Shown here one piece after another: positions 33,806 through 41,760 of a DNA stretch of 64,000 nucleotides (within the stretch, counting starts at the first letter, position 1; each line of letters starts with the position of its first letter). A program made the translations under genes and the position numbers. The notes beneath the pieces were generated by a model. The model was not told the DNA's origin. It made no database searches and worked only from the letters and a program-made list of their open reading frames with translations. This DNA comes from Mycolicibacterium wolinskyi (lineage in GTDB: Bacteria; Actinomycetota; Actinomycetes; Mycobacteriales; Mycobacteriaceae). The DNA lies in assembly GCF_002101965.1 (NCBI RefSeq), contig NZ_LQQA01000031.1, positions 1 through 64,000 of the forward strand. Direction: 5' to 3'.

Positions 33806-34819
33806 TCACGCGAAGGTTTTCCGGTATTGATCAGGTGAAATGCCTAGTCGCCGAACAAAGTTGCGACGCATGGTCTCCGCGGTTCCGAATCCGCACCGGG
33901 CGGCGATGACGGTCACGGTGTCGTCGGATTCCTCGAGCTGACGCCGGGCGGCATCGGTACGGATCCGCTCGACGTACGCGCCGGGCGCCTCGCCCACCTC
34001 GTCGGTGAACACCCGGGTGAAATGCCGTGGGCTCATGGCGGCTCGCTCGGCGAGCGCGGAAATGCTATGGGTGCCACCGGGTTCGGATTCGATGGCCTCC
34101 TGCACTTCGCGGATCGGCGCACGTTTGGCGCGGGGCATCCACACGGGCGCGGCGAACTGGGTTTGTCCGCCCGGTCTGCGTAGATAGAGCACCAGATAGC
34201 GGGCGACGGTCTGGGCGACCTCGGTGCCGTAGTCGTCCTCGACCAGCGACAACGCGAGGTCGATTCCGGCGGTGACCCCAGCGGCCGTCCACACCCGTTC
34301 CGAACTGCGCACGAATATCGGCTCGGGATCGACTGCCACCGTGGGAAATTCGTCGGCCAGCCGGCTGGCCGACGCCCAGTGCGTGGTGGCCGGGCAACCG
34401 TCGAGCAGACCGGCCTGCGCGGCCAGGAACGCGCCGGTGCATACGCTGACGACCCGTCGGGCGTGGCCGGCCGCGGTGGTGATCCACTCGATGACGGCGG
34501 GATTCTGCCGCGCCGCCTCCGCACCCATACCGCCAGGTATCACGATGGTGTCGATCGGGCCGTGGGGGTCGGGTGGCGGCGCGGCGACGAACTCGAGACC
34601 GGTGAGGGTTGTGACGGGCTGGCCGTCGACGGAGGCGAGAGTGACGGCGTAGCCGCCGTCGGAGTTCTCCTTGCCGGCCAGGCACAACGTCGCGCTCGTG
34701 AACACATCGAATGGCCCGACCAGATCCAGCGCCTGCACGCCGGAGTAGCCGAGGATCACCACCGATCGCGTCACGTCTTCAGTGTTGAGGACACCGGCGA
34801 TGTCGTCTACGCCATGCAC
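33806..34819 (-). CDS. GlxA-type AraC-family regulator with DJ-1/PfpI domain
   Basis: 337-residue regulator: an N-terminal DJ-1/PfpI-like domain (about 15-185, VSVCTGAFLAA at the elbow) and a C-terminal AraC/XylS double helix-turn-helix (about 235-335, SISALAERAAMSPRHFTRVF and AARCGFGTAETMRRNFVRRLG). GTG 34819 lies a few bases after TAATTT; a second GTG at 34774 would remove 15 residues. It probably controls the downstream DJ-1 gene. Confidence 0.88.
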   Translation of the reverse strand: MHGVDDIAGVLNTEDVTRSVVILGYSGVQALDLVGPFDVFTSATLCLAGKENSDGGYAVTLASVDGQPVTTLTGLEFVAAPPPDPHGPIDTIVIPGGMGAEAARQNPAVIEWITTAAGHARRVVSVCTGAFLAAQAGLLDGCPATTHWASASRLADEFPTVAVDPEPIFVRSSERVWTAAGVTAGIDLALSLVEDDYGTEVAQTVARYLVLYLRRPGGQTQFAAPVWMPRAKRAPIREVQEAIESEPGGTHSISALAERAAMSPRHFTRVFTDEVGEAPGAYVERIRTDAARRQLEESDDTVTVIAARCGFGTAETMRRNFVRRLGISPDQYRKTFA

Positions 34820-34872
34820 CCCACAAATTAGGACATCGGCCGTTTCGGAAGGCCTGATGCCCTTTGAAGTGC

Positions 34873-34890
34873 GCTATCACGGGTGATATC
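34873..34890. promoter_or_regulatory. GATATC-type palindrome, site 1 (upstream of hicB)
   Basis: GCTATCACGGGTGATATC, 39 bases before the hicB ATG. Shares the form GATATCrC-GGyGATATC with sites at 35277 and 43429. Confidence 0.55.
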
Positions 34891-34929
34891 AGTGCTCGGG
34901 TTGTCGGAGTCTCCCGCGATGATCGAGCC

Positions 34930-35277
34930 ATGACTCAGTACACCTACCGCGCCGAGTGGCTTCCGGACGAGAAGGAGTACATCGGTCGGTGCCTCGAGTT
35001 CCCCTTGCTGTGGTCGCGCGGTATTACTGCCGGGGCGGCGATCGCCGATATCGAGAAGCAAGTCGAACAGGAGGTGGCCGATCTACTGGCCAGCGATATG
35101 GATCCACCCGAGTCGCTGACCGACCGCCGCTACACCGGCAAGTTCATCGTCCGCGCCTCGCCGATGCTGCACGCCCGGCTCACCGTCGAAGCCAGCGAAC
35201 AAGGAGTGTCGTTGAACCAGTGGGTGATTCAGAAGCTCGCGGGCCGTCCGCCAGTGTCACTGAGTGACTTGTACTAG
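34930..35277 (+). CDS. HicB-family protein, apparently without a HicA partner
   Basis: 115-residue protein. Residues about 4-65 are the HicB RNase H-like fold (TYRAEWLPDEKEYIGRCLEFP). Residues about 75-108 form a ribbon-helix-helix (FIVRASPMLHARLTVEASEQGVSLNQWVIQKL) for DNA binding. HicB proteins usually neutralise a HicA mRNA interferase, but no HicA-like frame exists on either side. It may be an orphan antitoxin kept as a repressor. Matching GATATC palindromes lie on both sides of it. Confidence 0.86.
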   Translation: MTQYTYRAEWLPDEKEYIGRCLEFPLLWSRGITAGAAIADIEKQVEQEVADLLASDMDPPESLTDRRYTGKFIVRASPMLHARLTVEASEQGVSLNQWVIQKLAGRPPVSLSDLY

Positions 35278-35294
35278 ATATCACCGGCGATATC
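35277..35294. promoter_or_regulatory. GATATC-type palindrome, site 2 (directly after hicB)
   Basis: GATATCACCGGCGATATC, starting in the last base of the hicB stop codon. Confidence 0.5.
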
Positions 35295-35360
35295 GCTCTT
35301 CTGACCCATACCTGCCGGACCTCCCAGGTGCCGAAGTGACGCGTGTGACTCGCCGGGCCA

Positions 35361-36320
35361 CTACGCGCAAATCAGCGGATAACACGCTCGCACCCGCTCG
35401 ATCCACCACTGCCGCCGCGGCGCGGGCGCCGCAAGCGTCGACAACCGCGCCGGATCAGGCACCACGGCGGAAACGGTCAAGCATCCGTCGACCGGAACCC
35501 GGGGCTCGGCAACGTCTTCGACGAACAGCCCACCGGTTCCCAGCCCACACGCATGCCGTAGCTCCGGCAACGCCGCGGCGGCCAACAACCCCCGGCCGAT
35601 CCCGACGGCCGAATCGAGTGCGCTCGACACCACGATCGGCAGATCGATCTGGGCCGCGATGTCGAGCATGCGCGCCACCCCGCCCAACGGCGCGACCTTC
35701 AGGACGGCCACGTCGGCGGCCCCCAACGCGACCACGCGCAGTGGATCGTCCGCCTTGCGAATCGATTCGTCGGCAGCGATCGGAACCTTTACCTGCGCTC
35801 GCAACTCAGCCAATTCTTCGACCGTGGCGCACGGCTGCTCCAGATATTCCAGCGCCCCGTCCGCGGTGAGAGCCTCAGCTGCCGAGATGGCCTGCGAAAC
35901 GCTCCACCCACCGTTCGCGTCGACCCGAACCACCGGAACGTGCTTGCGGACAGCGTTGACGCGCGCGACGTCATCGGCCAGCGTCTGCCCCGGTTCGGCC
36001 ACCTTCACCTTGGCAGTGCCGGCCCCGGGAAACCGGGCCAGCACCGCAGGCACCTGCTCGGGCTCGACCGCGGGCACGGTCGCGTTGATCGGAATGCGGT
36101 CGCGACGCACTTCGGGCGCCGGTCGATAGGCGGCCTCGATGGCCGCGGCCAGCCAGGCCGACGCCTCGGGCGCCTCGTATTCGGGGAAGGCCCCGAATTC
36201 TCCCCAGCCTGCCGGCCCGTCGATCAGCGCCACCTCACGAACAGTGATGCCGCGGAAGCGCACGCGCATCGGCAGCGCGACGACGTGCATACGGTCCAGG
36301 ACATCGTCAAGCGCGGGCAC
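35361..36320 (-). CDS. menC: o-Succinylbenzoate synthase (menaquinone pathway)
   Basis: 319-residue enolase-superfamily enzyme dehydrating SHCHC to o-succinylbenzoate. Catalytic lysines are Lys104/Lys106 in TAKVKV and Lys208 in VLKVAPLGG; metal ligands are Asp134 (RVDANGG), Glu161 (EQPC) and Asp184 (ADES). GTG 36320 is the start; an upstream ATT is less likely. The Ag85-like gene ends 14 bases before it in the same direction, so menC may be transcribed from that promoter. Ortholog of Rv0553. Confidence 0.94.
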   Translation of the reverse strand: MPALDDVLDRMHVVALPMRVRFRGITVREVALIDGPAGWGEFGAFPEYEAPEASAWLAAAIEAAYRPAPEVRRDRIPINATVPAVEPEQVPAVLARFPGAGTAKVKVAEPGQTLADDVARVNAVRKHVPVVRVDANGGWSVSQAISAAEALTADGALEYLEQPCATVEELAELRAQVKVPIAADESIRKADDPLRVVALGAADVAVLKVAPLGGVARMLDIAAQIDLPIVVSSALDSAVGIGRGLLAAAALPELRHACGLGTGGLFVEDVAEPRVPVDGCLTVSAVVPDPARLSTLAAPAPRRQWWIERVRACYPLICA

Positions 36321-36334
36321 GCAGTCAATGATGC

Positions 36335-37297
36335 CTAACCGGCACCCAGCACCCGCTGAATGTCGGGTTTCATCGCCTGCAGTTGCGCACCCCAGTAACT
36401 CCACGTGTGGGTTCCGGTGGGCGGGAAATTGAACACCGCGTTGTTGCCGCCCGCCGCGATGTACTGGTCGCGGAAGTTCAAATTGCTCTGCAACGCGGTG
36501 CCTTCGAGGAAGGTCGCCGGAAGATCCCCGCCGCCCAACTCGCCTGGCGTCCCCGACCCGCAGTAGACCCAGATGCGCGTGTTGTTCGCGACGAGCCTGC
36601 CCACCTGCACGGTCGGATCGTTGCGCGCCCATGCCGGATCACCCGGCGGACCCCACATGGCATTGGGGCTGAAGCCCCCGGAGTCGCCCATCGCGAGCCC
36701 GATCAGCCCGGGCCACGGGCCGGCGGAGGGATTGAGGAATGCCGACAGCGAACCCGCGTAGATGAACTGCCCCGGGTAGTAGGCGGCAAGGATCATCGCC
36801 GAATTGCCCGACATGGACAGGCCGACCACCGCGTTGCCGGACGTGGACACATCCTTGTTGGCGGCAAGCCATTGCGGAAGCTCGCTGGTCAGGAACGTCT
36901 CCCACTTGTACGTCCACACCCCGCCGTTGCCCGCGGCGGGCTGATACCAGTCGGTGTAGAAGCTCGACATGCCACCGACCGGCATGACCACCGACAGACC
37001 CGATTGGTAGAACCACTCGAAGGCCGGAGTTTCGATGTCCCAGCCGTTGAAATCCTCACGCGCACGCAGACCGTCCAGCAGGTAGACCGCACGCGGCCCG
37101 CCGCCCTGGAACTGCACCTTGATGTCGCGGCCCATCGACCCCGACGGCACGGAGAGCATCTCGACCGGCAGACCGGCGCGCGACCAGGCCTCTGCTTTCT
37201 GCGGCGGCCCGAGCAGTCCGACCGTCACCGCGACCATCAGGGCGGTCAGAATCACCGTCCCGCGGGAAAACCTATGCACTCCATGCGCATCCGCCAT
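36335..37297 (-). CDS. Antigen 85-family mycolyltransferase paralogue
   Basis: 320-residue secreted esterase of the Ag85/Fbp family, which transfers mycolic acids to trehalose and arabinogalactan. Signal peptide 1-37 (ends KAEAWS). Nucleophile Ser161 in GLSMSG, Glu in TPGELGG near 250 and His in GTHTWSYWG near 298 complete the triad. The paired cysteines that flank the loop after FYTDWYQPA in Ag85A/B are absent here (AAGNGGVW). It sits between menC and an acyl-CoA synthetase, not at a known fbp locus. Confidence 0.92.
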   Translation of the reverse strand: MADAHGVHRFSRGTVILTALMVAVTVGLLGPPQKAEAWSRAGLPVEMLSVPSGSMGRDIKVQFQGGGPRAVYLLDGLRAREDFNGWDIETPAFEWFYQSGLSVVMPVGGMSSFYTDWYQPAAGNGGVWTYKWETFLTSELPQWLAANKDVSTSGNAVVGLSMSGNSAMILAAYYPGQFIYAGSLSAFLNPSAGPWPGLIGLAMGDSGGFSPNAMWGPPGDPAWARNDPTVQVGRLVANNTRIWVYCGSGTPGELGGGDLPATFLEGTALQSNLNFRDQYIAAGGNNAVFNFPPTGTHTWSYWGAQLQAMKPDIQRVLGAG

Positions 37298-37383
37298 GTC
37301 CGCACCCCACCTCTTCGCGCACACGTATGGGGCGAACCTACTCCGCTCGGGACGGAAAAGGTAGAAAACCGCACACTCGGTTC

Positions 37384-38949
37384 CTACACGGTGGCGCGGT
37401 CGCGGCCCTCCCAGTACGGCTTTCGGAGGTCTTTCTTGACGATCTTGCCGGTGGGATTGCGCGGCAACGCATCGACGATGTCCACCGACTTGGGGCACTT
37501 GTAGCCGGCAAGCCGCTCCCTGGCGAACGCGATCAATTCCTTCTCGGGCACGTCGTGGTCAAGAGCGACAACGGCTTTCACCGCCTCACCCCACTTCTCG
37601 TCGGGCACGCCGATGACCGCGACCTCGGTGACCGCGGGGTGCTCGGCCAGCACGCGTTCGACTTCGATGGAGTAAATGTTTTCGCCGCCGGAGATGATCA
37701 TGTCCTTGAGCCGGTCCTCGACGAAGATGTAGCCGTCTTCATCGATCCGGCCGATGTCGCCCGTCCGGAACCAGCCGTCGGGCGTGATCGCCTCGGCCGT
37801 GGCATCCGGACGATTGAGATAGCCTTTCATCAATTGCGGTGTGCAGAACCACAATTCGCCCTGCTTGCCGATGGGGACATCCTGGCGGGTGTCCGGGTCG
37901 ACGACCCGCACGCGGGCTTCGGGGATCACCGTGCCCGCACTCATCAACCGCTCCTCGTCGGCGCCGCGGTGGTCTTCTGGGCCGAGCAGGCTGATCACAC
38001 CGCACACCTCCGTGAGCCCGTACACCTGGATGAAGTCGGTGTCGGGCCAGGCCTTCAACGCAGCGCGCAGCAGCGGCAACGGCATGGGCGATGCGCCGTA
38101 ACAGAACGTCTTCAACGCACCGAACAGTTTCACCGCGTCCGCACCGGACTCGAGCACCGTGGCGAGGACCGCGGGAACGAGGAACGTGCGATTGGCGCCG
38201 GCCAGGATCCCGGTCGCCAGTGCGGCACCGTCGACCTCGCGCACCAGATACGTCGGTAGGCCGTTCTGGATTCCGAACTGCACGTACGACGAACCACCGA
38301 CGTGGAACAGCGGCATGGCGACCAGGCTCTTGTCGTCGTCTTCGATCACCCAGCTCTGAAATGCGTTGCGGGTGTGGGCGAGGATGTTGGTCTGCGTGAG
38401 GGCGACCCCCTTCGGGCGACCTGTCGTCCCCGACGAGTACATGACCATGCACACGTCATCCGGCTGTACCTCCGGTGAGCGGTCCACCGGCGTCGCACCG
38501 GCCAGCAGCGCCTCGTACTCGTCGCCATCGGCCCCGTCAGGGGTGATGGTCACGATGCGTTCGATCGTGGTCAGCCGGTCGGCGATCTGGTCGATGCCGG
38601 GCTTGAGTTCGGTCCCGACGATCAACGCCTTCGCGCCGCAATCGTTGAGCACATAGTCGAGTTCGTCGGCCGCCAACCGGAAATTGACGATGGCATTCGC
38701 CGCGCCGAGCGACGATGCCGCCAGGGTCAATTCGACACACGCCAGGTGATTCTTGTCCAGGAACGCGACCACATCTCCGCGACCGATCCCCCACGCGCTC
38801 AACGCACCGGCCAGCCGGCGGATCCGGTCGTTCCACTGAGCCCACGTCCACGTCCGGTTCAGATAGGTGACGGCCTCGCCGTCCGGCTTGGTTGCCGCCC
38901 AGTGGGCCACGCGTTCGTCGAGAAACTTCGGTGCCGGCAACTCGGACAT
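37384..38949 (-). CDS. Acyl-CoA synthetase, FadD8-like
   Basis: 521-residue ANL-superfamily adenylating enzyme. AMP-binding P-loop YSSGTTGRPKGVAL near 165-178, YGLTE near 302-306, GWFRTGDIG near 389-397, the hinge region EDRLKDMIISGGENIYS and catalytic Lys in NPTGKIVKKDLR near the C-terminus. All key residues are intact. By position it matches fadD8 (Rv0551c); the symbol is left open because a second paralogue is present at 41.8 kb. Confidence 0.92.
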   Translation of the reverse strand: MSELPAPKFLDERVAHWAATKPDGEAVTYLNRTWTWAQWNDRIRRLAGALSAWGIGRGDVVAFLDKNHLACVELTLAASSLGAANAIVNFRLAADELDYVLNDCGAKALIVGTELKPGIDQIADRLTTIERIVTITPDGADGDEYEALLAGATPVDRSPEVQPDDVCMVMYSSGTTGRPKGVALTQTNILAHTRNAFQSWVIEDDDKSLVAMPLFHVGGSSYVQFGIQNGLPTYLVREVDGAALATGILAGANRTFLVPAVLATVLESGADAVKLFGALKTFCYGASPMPLPLLRAALKAWPDTDFIQVYGLTEVCGVISLLGPEDHRGADEERLMSAGTVIPEARVRVVDPDTRQDVPIGKQGELWFCTPQLMKGYLNRPDATAEAITPDGWFRTGDIGRIDEDGYIFVEDRLKDMIISGGENIYSIEVERVLAEHPAVTEVAVIGVPDEKWGEAVKAVVALDHDVPEKELIAFARERLAGYKCPKSVDIVDALPRNPTGKIVKKDLRKPYWEGRDRATV

Positions 38950-38978
38950 GCCCAGAGCGTGCCACGGCACCCGGGCCG

Positions 38979-40613
38979 TCAACCGGCTTTCGGATAAACC
39001 TGCCTGCCCGCGAGGAAAGTGGCGTGTACTTCGAGGTCGGCGATGGTCTCGGGGGCCACATTGCGTGGGTCGTCCGACAGCAGGACAAGGTCGGCGTACT
39101 TGCCGACCTCGATCGACCCGATCACGTTGTCGGCGAACAACTGCCACGCCGCGTCGATGGTCTGCGCCCGGATCGCCTGCTCGACCGTCAGCCGCTGCTC
39201 GGGCGCCAGCACGCGCCCGCTCGGGGCGGTGCGCGTGACGGCGACGCTGATGTTGCGCAGCGGTTCCTCCGGGGTGACGGGTGGATCGTTGTGCAGTGAG
39301 ATCCGCATCCCGGTTGCGACGGCCGATCCGGCGGGCATCCACTGTTCGCCGCGTTCGGGCCCGAACAGTCCGTCGACGATGATGTCGCCCCAGTAGTGGA
39401 TCTGATCGACGAACAGACTGCACGTGACACCGAGATCGTGGGCGCGCTGCAGCTGCTCGGGCGTGATGGCGCCGACGTGTTCGAGCCGCAGCCGGTGATC
39501 GTCGCGTGGGTGTGCTCGCAACGCCTCTTCGTAGACGTCGAGGATCGTGTCGACGCCGGCGTCGCCCTGTACGTGGCAGGCCATCTGCCAGCCTTGCGGA
39601 TAGAAGGTGCCGACGATCTCGGCGAGCTGTTCGCGGGTGTAGTTGGCGTGCCCGCAGGACCCGGGCACGACGCCGATGGTCCGCGTGGCTTCGGTGTCGA
39701 GGTAGGGGAACGTCAGGTCGATGTTGCCGATCCACGGTGAACCGTCGACCCAGATCTTCATGCCGACCTGGCGCACGATGTCGTCGCCCTCGAACGGTTC
39801 GGCGTCGGTGTGCAGGGCTGCGGTCGACATCTCGTAGGTCCGCAACCGCACGGTCAGGTGATCGTGCATCTGGTCGAGCAGTGGCCGGAACATCGGGTCG
39901 AACGCCATCTCCGAGCACGTCGTCAGCCCGGCCCGGTTGAGCCGGGCGCATTCGGCCCGCAGCATCGCTGGATAGTCGCTGACCGAGATGGCCTCGCCCA
40001 GCAGCGGGAACACCGCGGCGGTCTCCTCGGCGGTGCCGTCGAGTTCGCCGTCGGCGTCACGTCCGTACTTGGCGCCCTTCGGGTCCGGGGTGTCGCGGTC
40101 GAGCCCGGCGACTTTGGCCGCAGCGCTGTTGAAATACGCCTTGTGACCGGAGTTGTGGGTGATCACCAACGGGGTGTCGGGTGCGACGCCGTCGAGCCAG
40201 GCCAGTGTCGGCTCGGGTAACCCTGGCTGCAGCAACGGGTCCCAGCCGTTGAGATACGCACCGGACGCGCCCCTGGACGCCACCTCGGCGTGGATGGCCT
40301 CGAGGACGGCGTCGGCCGTGCGCAGCGTGACCGGCCGGATGTCGACGATCCGGTCCGACACCGCAACCGCTTCCATCAGCGGATGCCCATGTGCCTCAAC
40401 GAAACCCGGCATGATGCAGCCGTCGACCGAGCGCACCTCGGTGCCGGCCCCGACCCATTCTTCAACGTCGGCACGGCCACCGACCGCGACGATCTTGCCA
40501 CCGGCGATGGCGAGCGCCTCTGCGGTGGGTTGCGCGGAGTCGACGGTGAGGACGGTTCCGAAGAGAACCAGATCGGCACCTCGGGGCGGAGGAGCAGAAT
40601 CACTTGAGGCCAT
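38979..40613 (-). CDS. Amidohydrolase family 3 (YtcJ-like) metal-dependent hydrolase
   Basis: 544-residue amidohydrolase. The metal motif HGH is at His75/His77 in FVEAHGHP; further ligands are likely in HVQGDAG near 350 and LEHVGAI near 380, and the late LHNDPPVTP near 440. It corresponds to Rv0552 and precedes the fadD8-like gene by 29 bases, co-directional. The ATG stands six bases after TAGCAT, a leaderless arrangement. The substrate is unknown. Confidence 0.9.
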   Translation of the reverse strand: MASSDSAPPPRGADLVLFGTVLTVDSAQPTAEALAIAGGKIVAVGGRADVEEWVGAGTEVRSVDGCIMPGFVEAHGHPLMEAVAVSDRIVDIRPVTLRTADAVLEAIHAEVASRGASGAYLNGWDPLLQPGLPEPTLAWLDGVAPDTPLVITHNSGHKAYFNSAAAKVAGLDRDTPDPKGAKYGRDADGELDGTAEETAAVFPLLGEAISVSDYPAMLRAECARLNRAGLTTCSEMAFDPMFRPLLDQMHDHLTVRLRTYEMSTAALHTDAEPFEGDDIVRQVGMKIWVDGSPWIGNIDLTFPYLDTEATRTIGVVPGSCGHANYTREQLAEIVGTFYPQGWQMACHVQGDAGVDTILDVYEEALRAHPRDDHRLRLEHVGAITPEQLQRAHDLGVTCSLFVDQIHYWGDIIVDGLFGPERGEQWMPAGSAVATGMRISLHNDPPVTPEEPLRNISVAVTRTAPSGRVLAPEQRLTVEQAIRAQTIDAAWQLFADNVIGSIEVGKYADLVLLSDDPRNVAPETIADLEVHATFLAGRQVYPKAG

Positions 40614-40715
40614 GCCCGGATGCTATGGCGTGGTGACGTCGGCCCGGGCGTGTCGCCGGAAATCCGTGTCGTGGGCCGGACCGCACCGATGCGTTCCAAA
40701 AAGTTTTGGGAGTCG

Positions 40716-40745
40716 TGTCGATTTCGCGGGGGTCTCGTTCGACGT
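40716..40745 (+). promoter_or_regulatory. ECF42-type promoter-like sequence in front of the DGPF gene
   Basis: TGTCGA (40716-40721), 18-base spacer, CGACGT (40740-40745), 65 bases upstream of the DGPF/YCII ATG. TGTCGA is the -35 motif I recall for ECF42 sigma factors, and an ECF42-type gene lies 2.7 kb away. Confidence 0.55.
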
Positions 40746-40810
40746 ACTTGCGAGGGGCAACCTGAACAAGAATGGACGCGCCCCTTCCCGACACCAGAAG
40801 GAGACACACA

Positions 40811-41269
40811 ATGTCGCGCTACATGCTGATCATGCGGTCCACCCCCGAGGCCGAGGCCGCGATGGCCGAGCAGGAGATCGACTTCGACCAGATCATCGCC
40901 GATATGGGTCGATTCAACGAGGAGCTCGTCAAGGCCGGGGTGCTGCTGGCCGGAGAGGGATTGACCGATCCCGAGGAGGGCTTCGTCGTCGACTTCAACT
41001 CCGATCCGCCGGTGATCACCGACGGCCCGTACACCGAGGCCAAGGAGTTGTTCAACGGGTTCTGGATGCTCGACGTGTCCTCGAAGGAAGAGGCCAAGCA
41101 GTGGGCGCGCAAGTGCCCGCTCGGCACCGGGGTGAAGCTCGAGGTGCGCCGCGTGAGCGAGACCGAGGAGTTTCCCCAGGACAACGAGTGGATTCAGAAG
41201 GAGATCCAGTGGCGGGCCGACCTCGCGGAGAAGGTCGCCGCTGAGGCACGCAAGGCCGCCGGTCGCTGA
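40811..41269 (+). CDS. DGPF/YCII-related protein
   Basis: 152-residue protein of the YCII-related (DGPF) family. N-terminal YMLIMRSTPEAE, the signature segment TDGPYTEAKELFNGFWMLD near 75-93, and the C-terminal VRRVSETEEFPQ. DGPF proteins are small cytosolic dimers of unknown role, and genes for them are the hallmark neighbours of ECF42 sigma factors. AGAAGGAG stands eight bases before ATG 40811, which fixes the start. A strong hairpin terminator follows. Confidence 0.9.
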   Translation: MSRYMLIMRSTPEAEAAMAEQEIDFDQIIADMGRFNEELVKAGVLLAGEGLTDPEEGFVVDFNSDPPVITDGPYTEAKELFNGFWMLDVSSKEEAKQWARKCPLGTGVKLEVRRVSETEEFPQDNEWIQKEIQWRADLAEKVAAEARKAAGR

Positions 41270-41286
41270 CGCCGGCGATATCGGCG

Positions 41287-41320
41287 CAGTCCCCGGCGGT
41301 CCCTAACCCGCCGGGGACTG
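41287..41320 (+). terminator. Intrinsic-type terminator after the DGPF gene
   Basis: Perfect 13-base arms CAGTCCCCGGCGG (41287-41299) and CCGCCGGGGACTG (41308-41320) with an eight-base loop, 17 bases past the stop. No T tract, as is common in mycobacteria. It can also serve the convergent small gene. Confidence 0.75.
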
Positions 41321-41335
41321 GCCGCCCCCCGCCCT

Positions 41336-41593
41336 CTACAAATGGCACCGTCCGCCGAGTTGCGGAATGTCGACCGCCTGCGGGTGCGTCCAGTCATCGG
41401 CTGAATCTGCTGGTAGCAGGGCACGGCGTTCGTCGAAATCGGAGTGGTAGTGCGCGCACTGCGCGCCGGTCAGAGCCGGCATCGAGTCGGGCGCGACGAC
41501 GACGTATGCGGCCGCCGCGAGAGCACCGAAAGCCACGCACAGCAGCGCGTACGACGGAGTGATCGTCGTGTAGGTGCCGGGATGGCGTGCCAT
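41336..41593 (-). CDS. Small membrane protein of unknown function
   Basis: 85-residue protein with one membrane helix at about 14-36 (YALLCVAFGALAAAAYVVV) and a hydrophilic C-terminal domain of about 48 residues with two cysteines (GAQCAHYH and GGRCHL). GCAGGAG precedes ATG 41593. No family is recognised. Confidence 0.65.
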   Translation of the reverse strand: MARHPGTYTTITPSYALLCVAFGALAAAAYVVVAPDSMPALTGAQCAHYHSDFDERRALLPADSADDWTHPQAVDIPQLGGRCHL

Positions 41594-41747
41594 GGTGTGA
41601 CTCCTGCGGGTGGTCGGTGAACTGGATACGACGCTAGGTAGCTCTGCCTGCCAAAACGCGAGTAGTCCACTACCTGACTTCCGCCGTCCGGGGTACTTGC
41701 CCGCGCACACATCAGGGGATCCCCTGCAGCATTTCTGGAACACGTTC

Positions 41748-41753
41748 TAATCT
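41748..41753 (+). promoter_or_regulatory. -10 element of leaderless acyl-CoA synthetase promoter
   Basis: TAATCT, seven bases, then ATG 41761. This spacing decides between ATG 41755 and ATG 41761 in favour of the latter. Confidence 0.5.
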
Positions 41754-41760
41754 GATGGGC

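Noticed and set aside
35264..35869. Plus-strand Pro/Arg/Ser-rich frame after hicB as a possible partner gene
   Set aside because: It is antisense to menC and unlike HicA, which is about 60-80 residues with a conserved GSH motif.
38950..39951. N-terminal extension of the FadD8-like gene
   Set aside because: Antisense to the amidohydrolase; the enzyme begins normally at ATG 38949.
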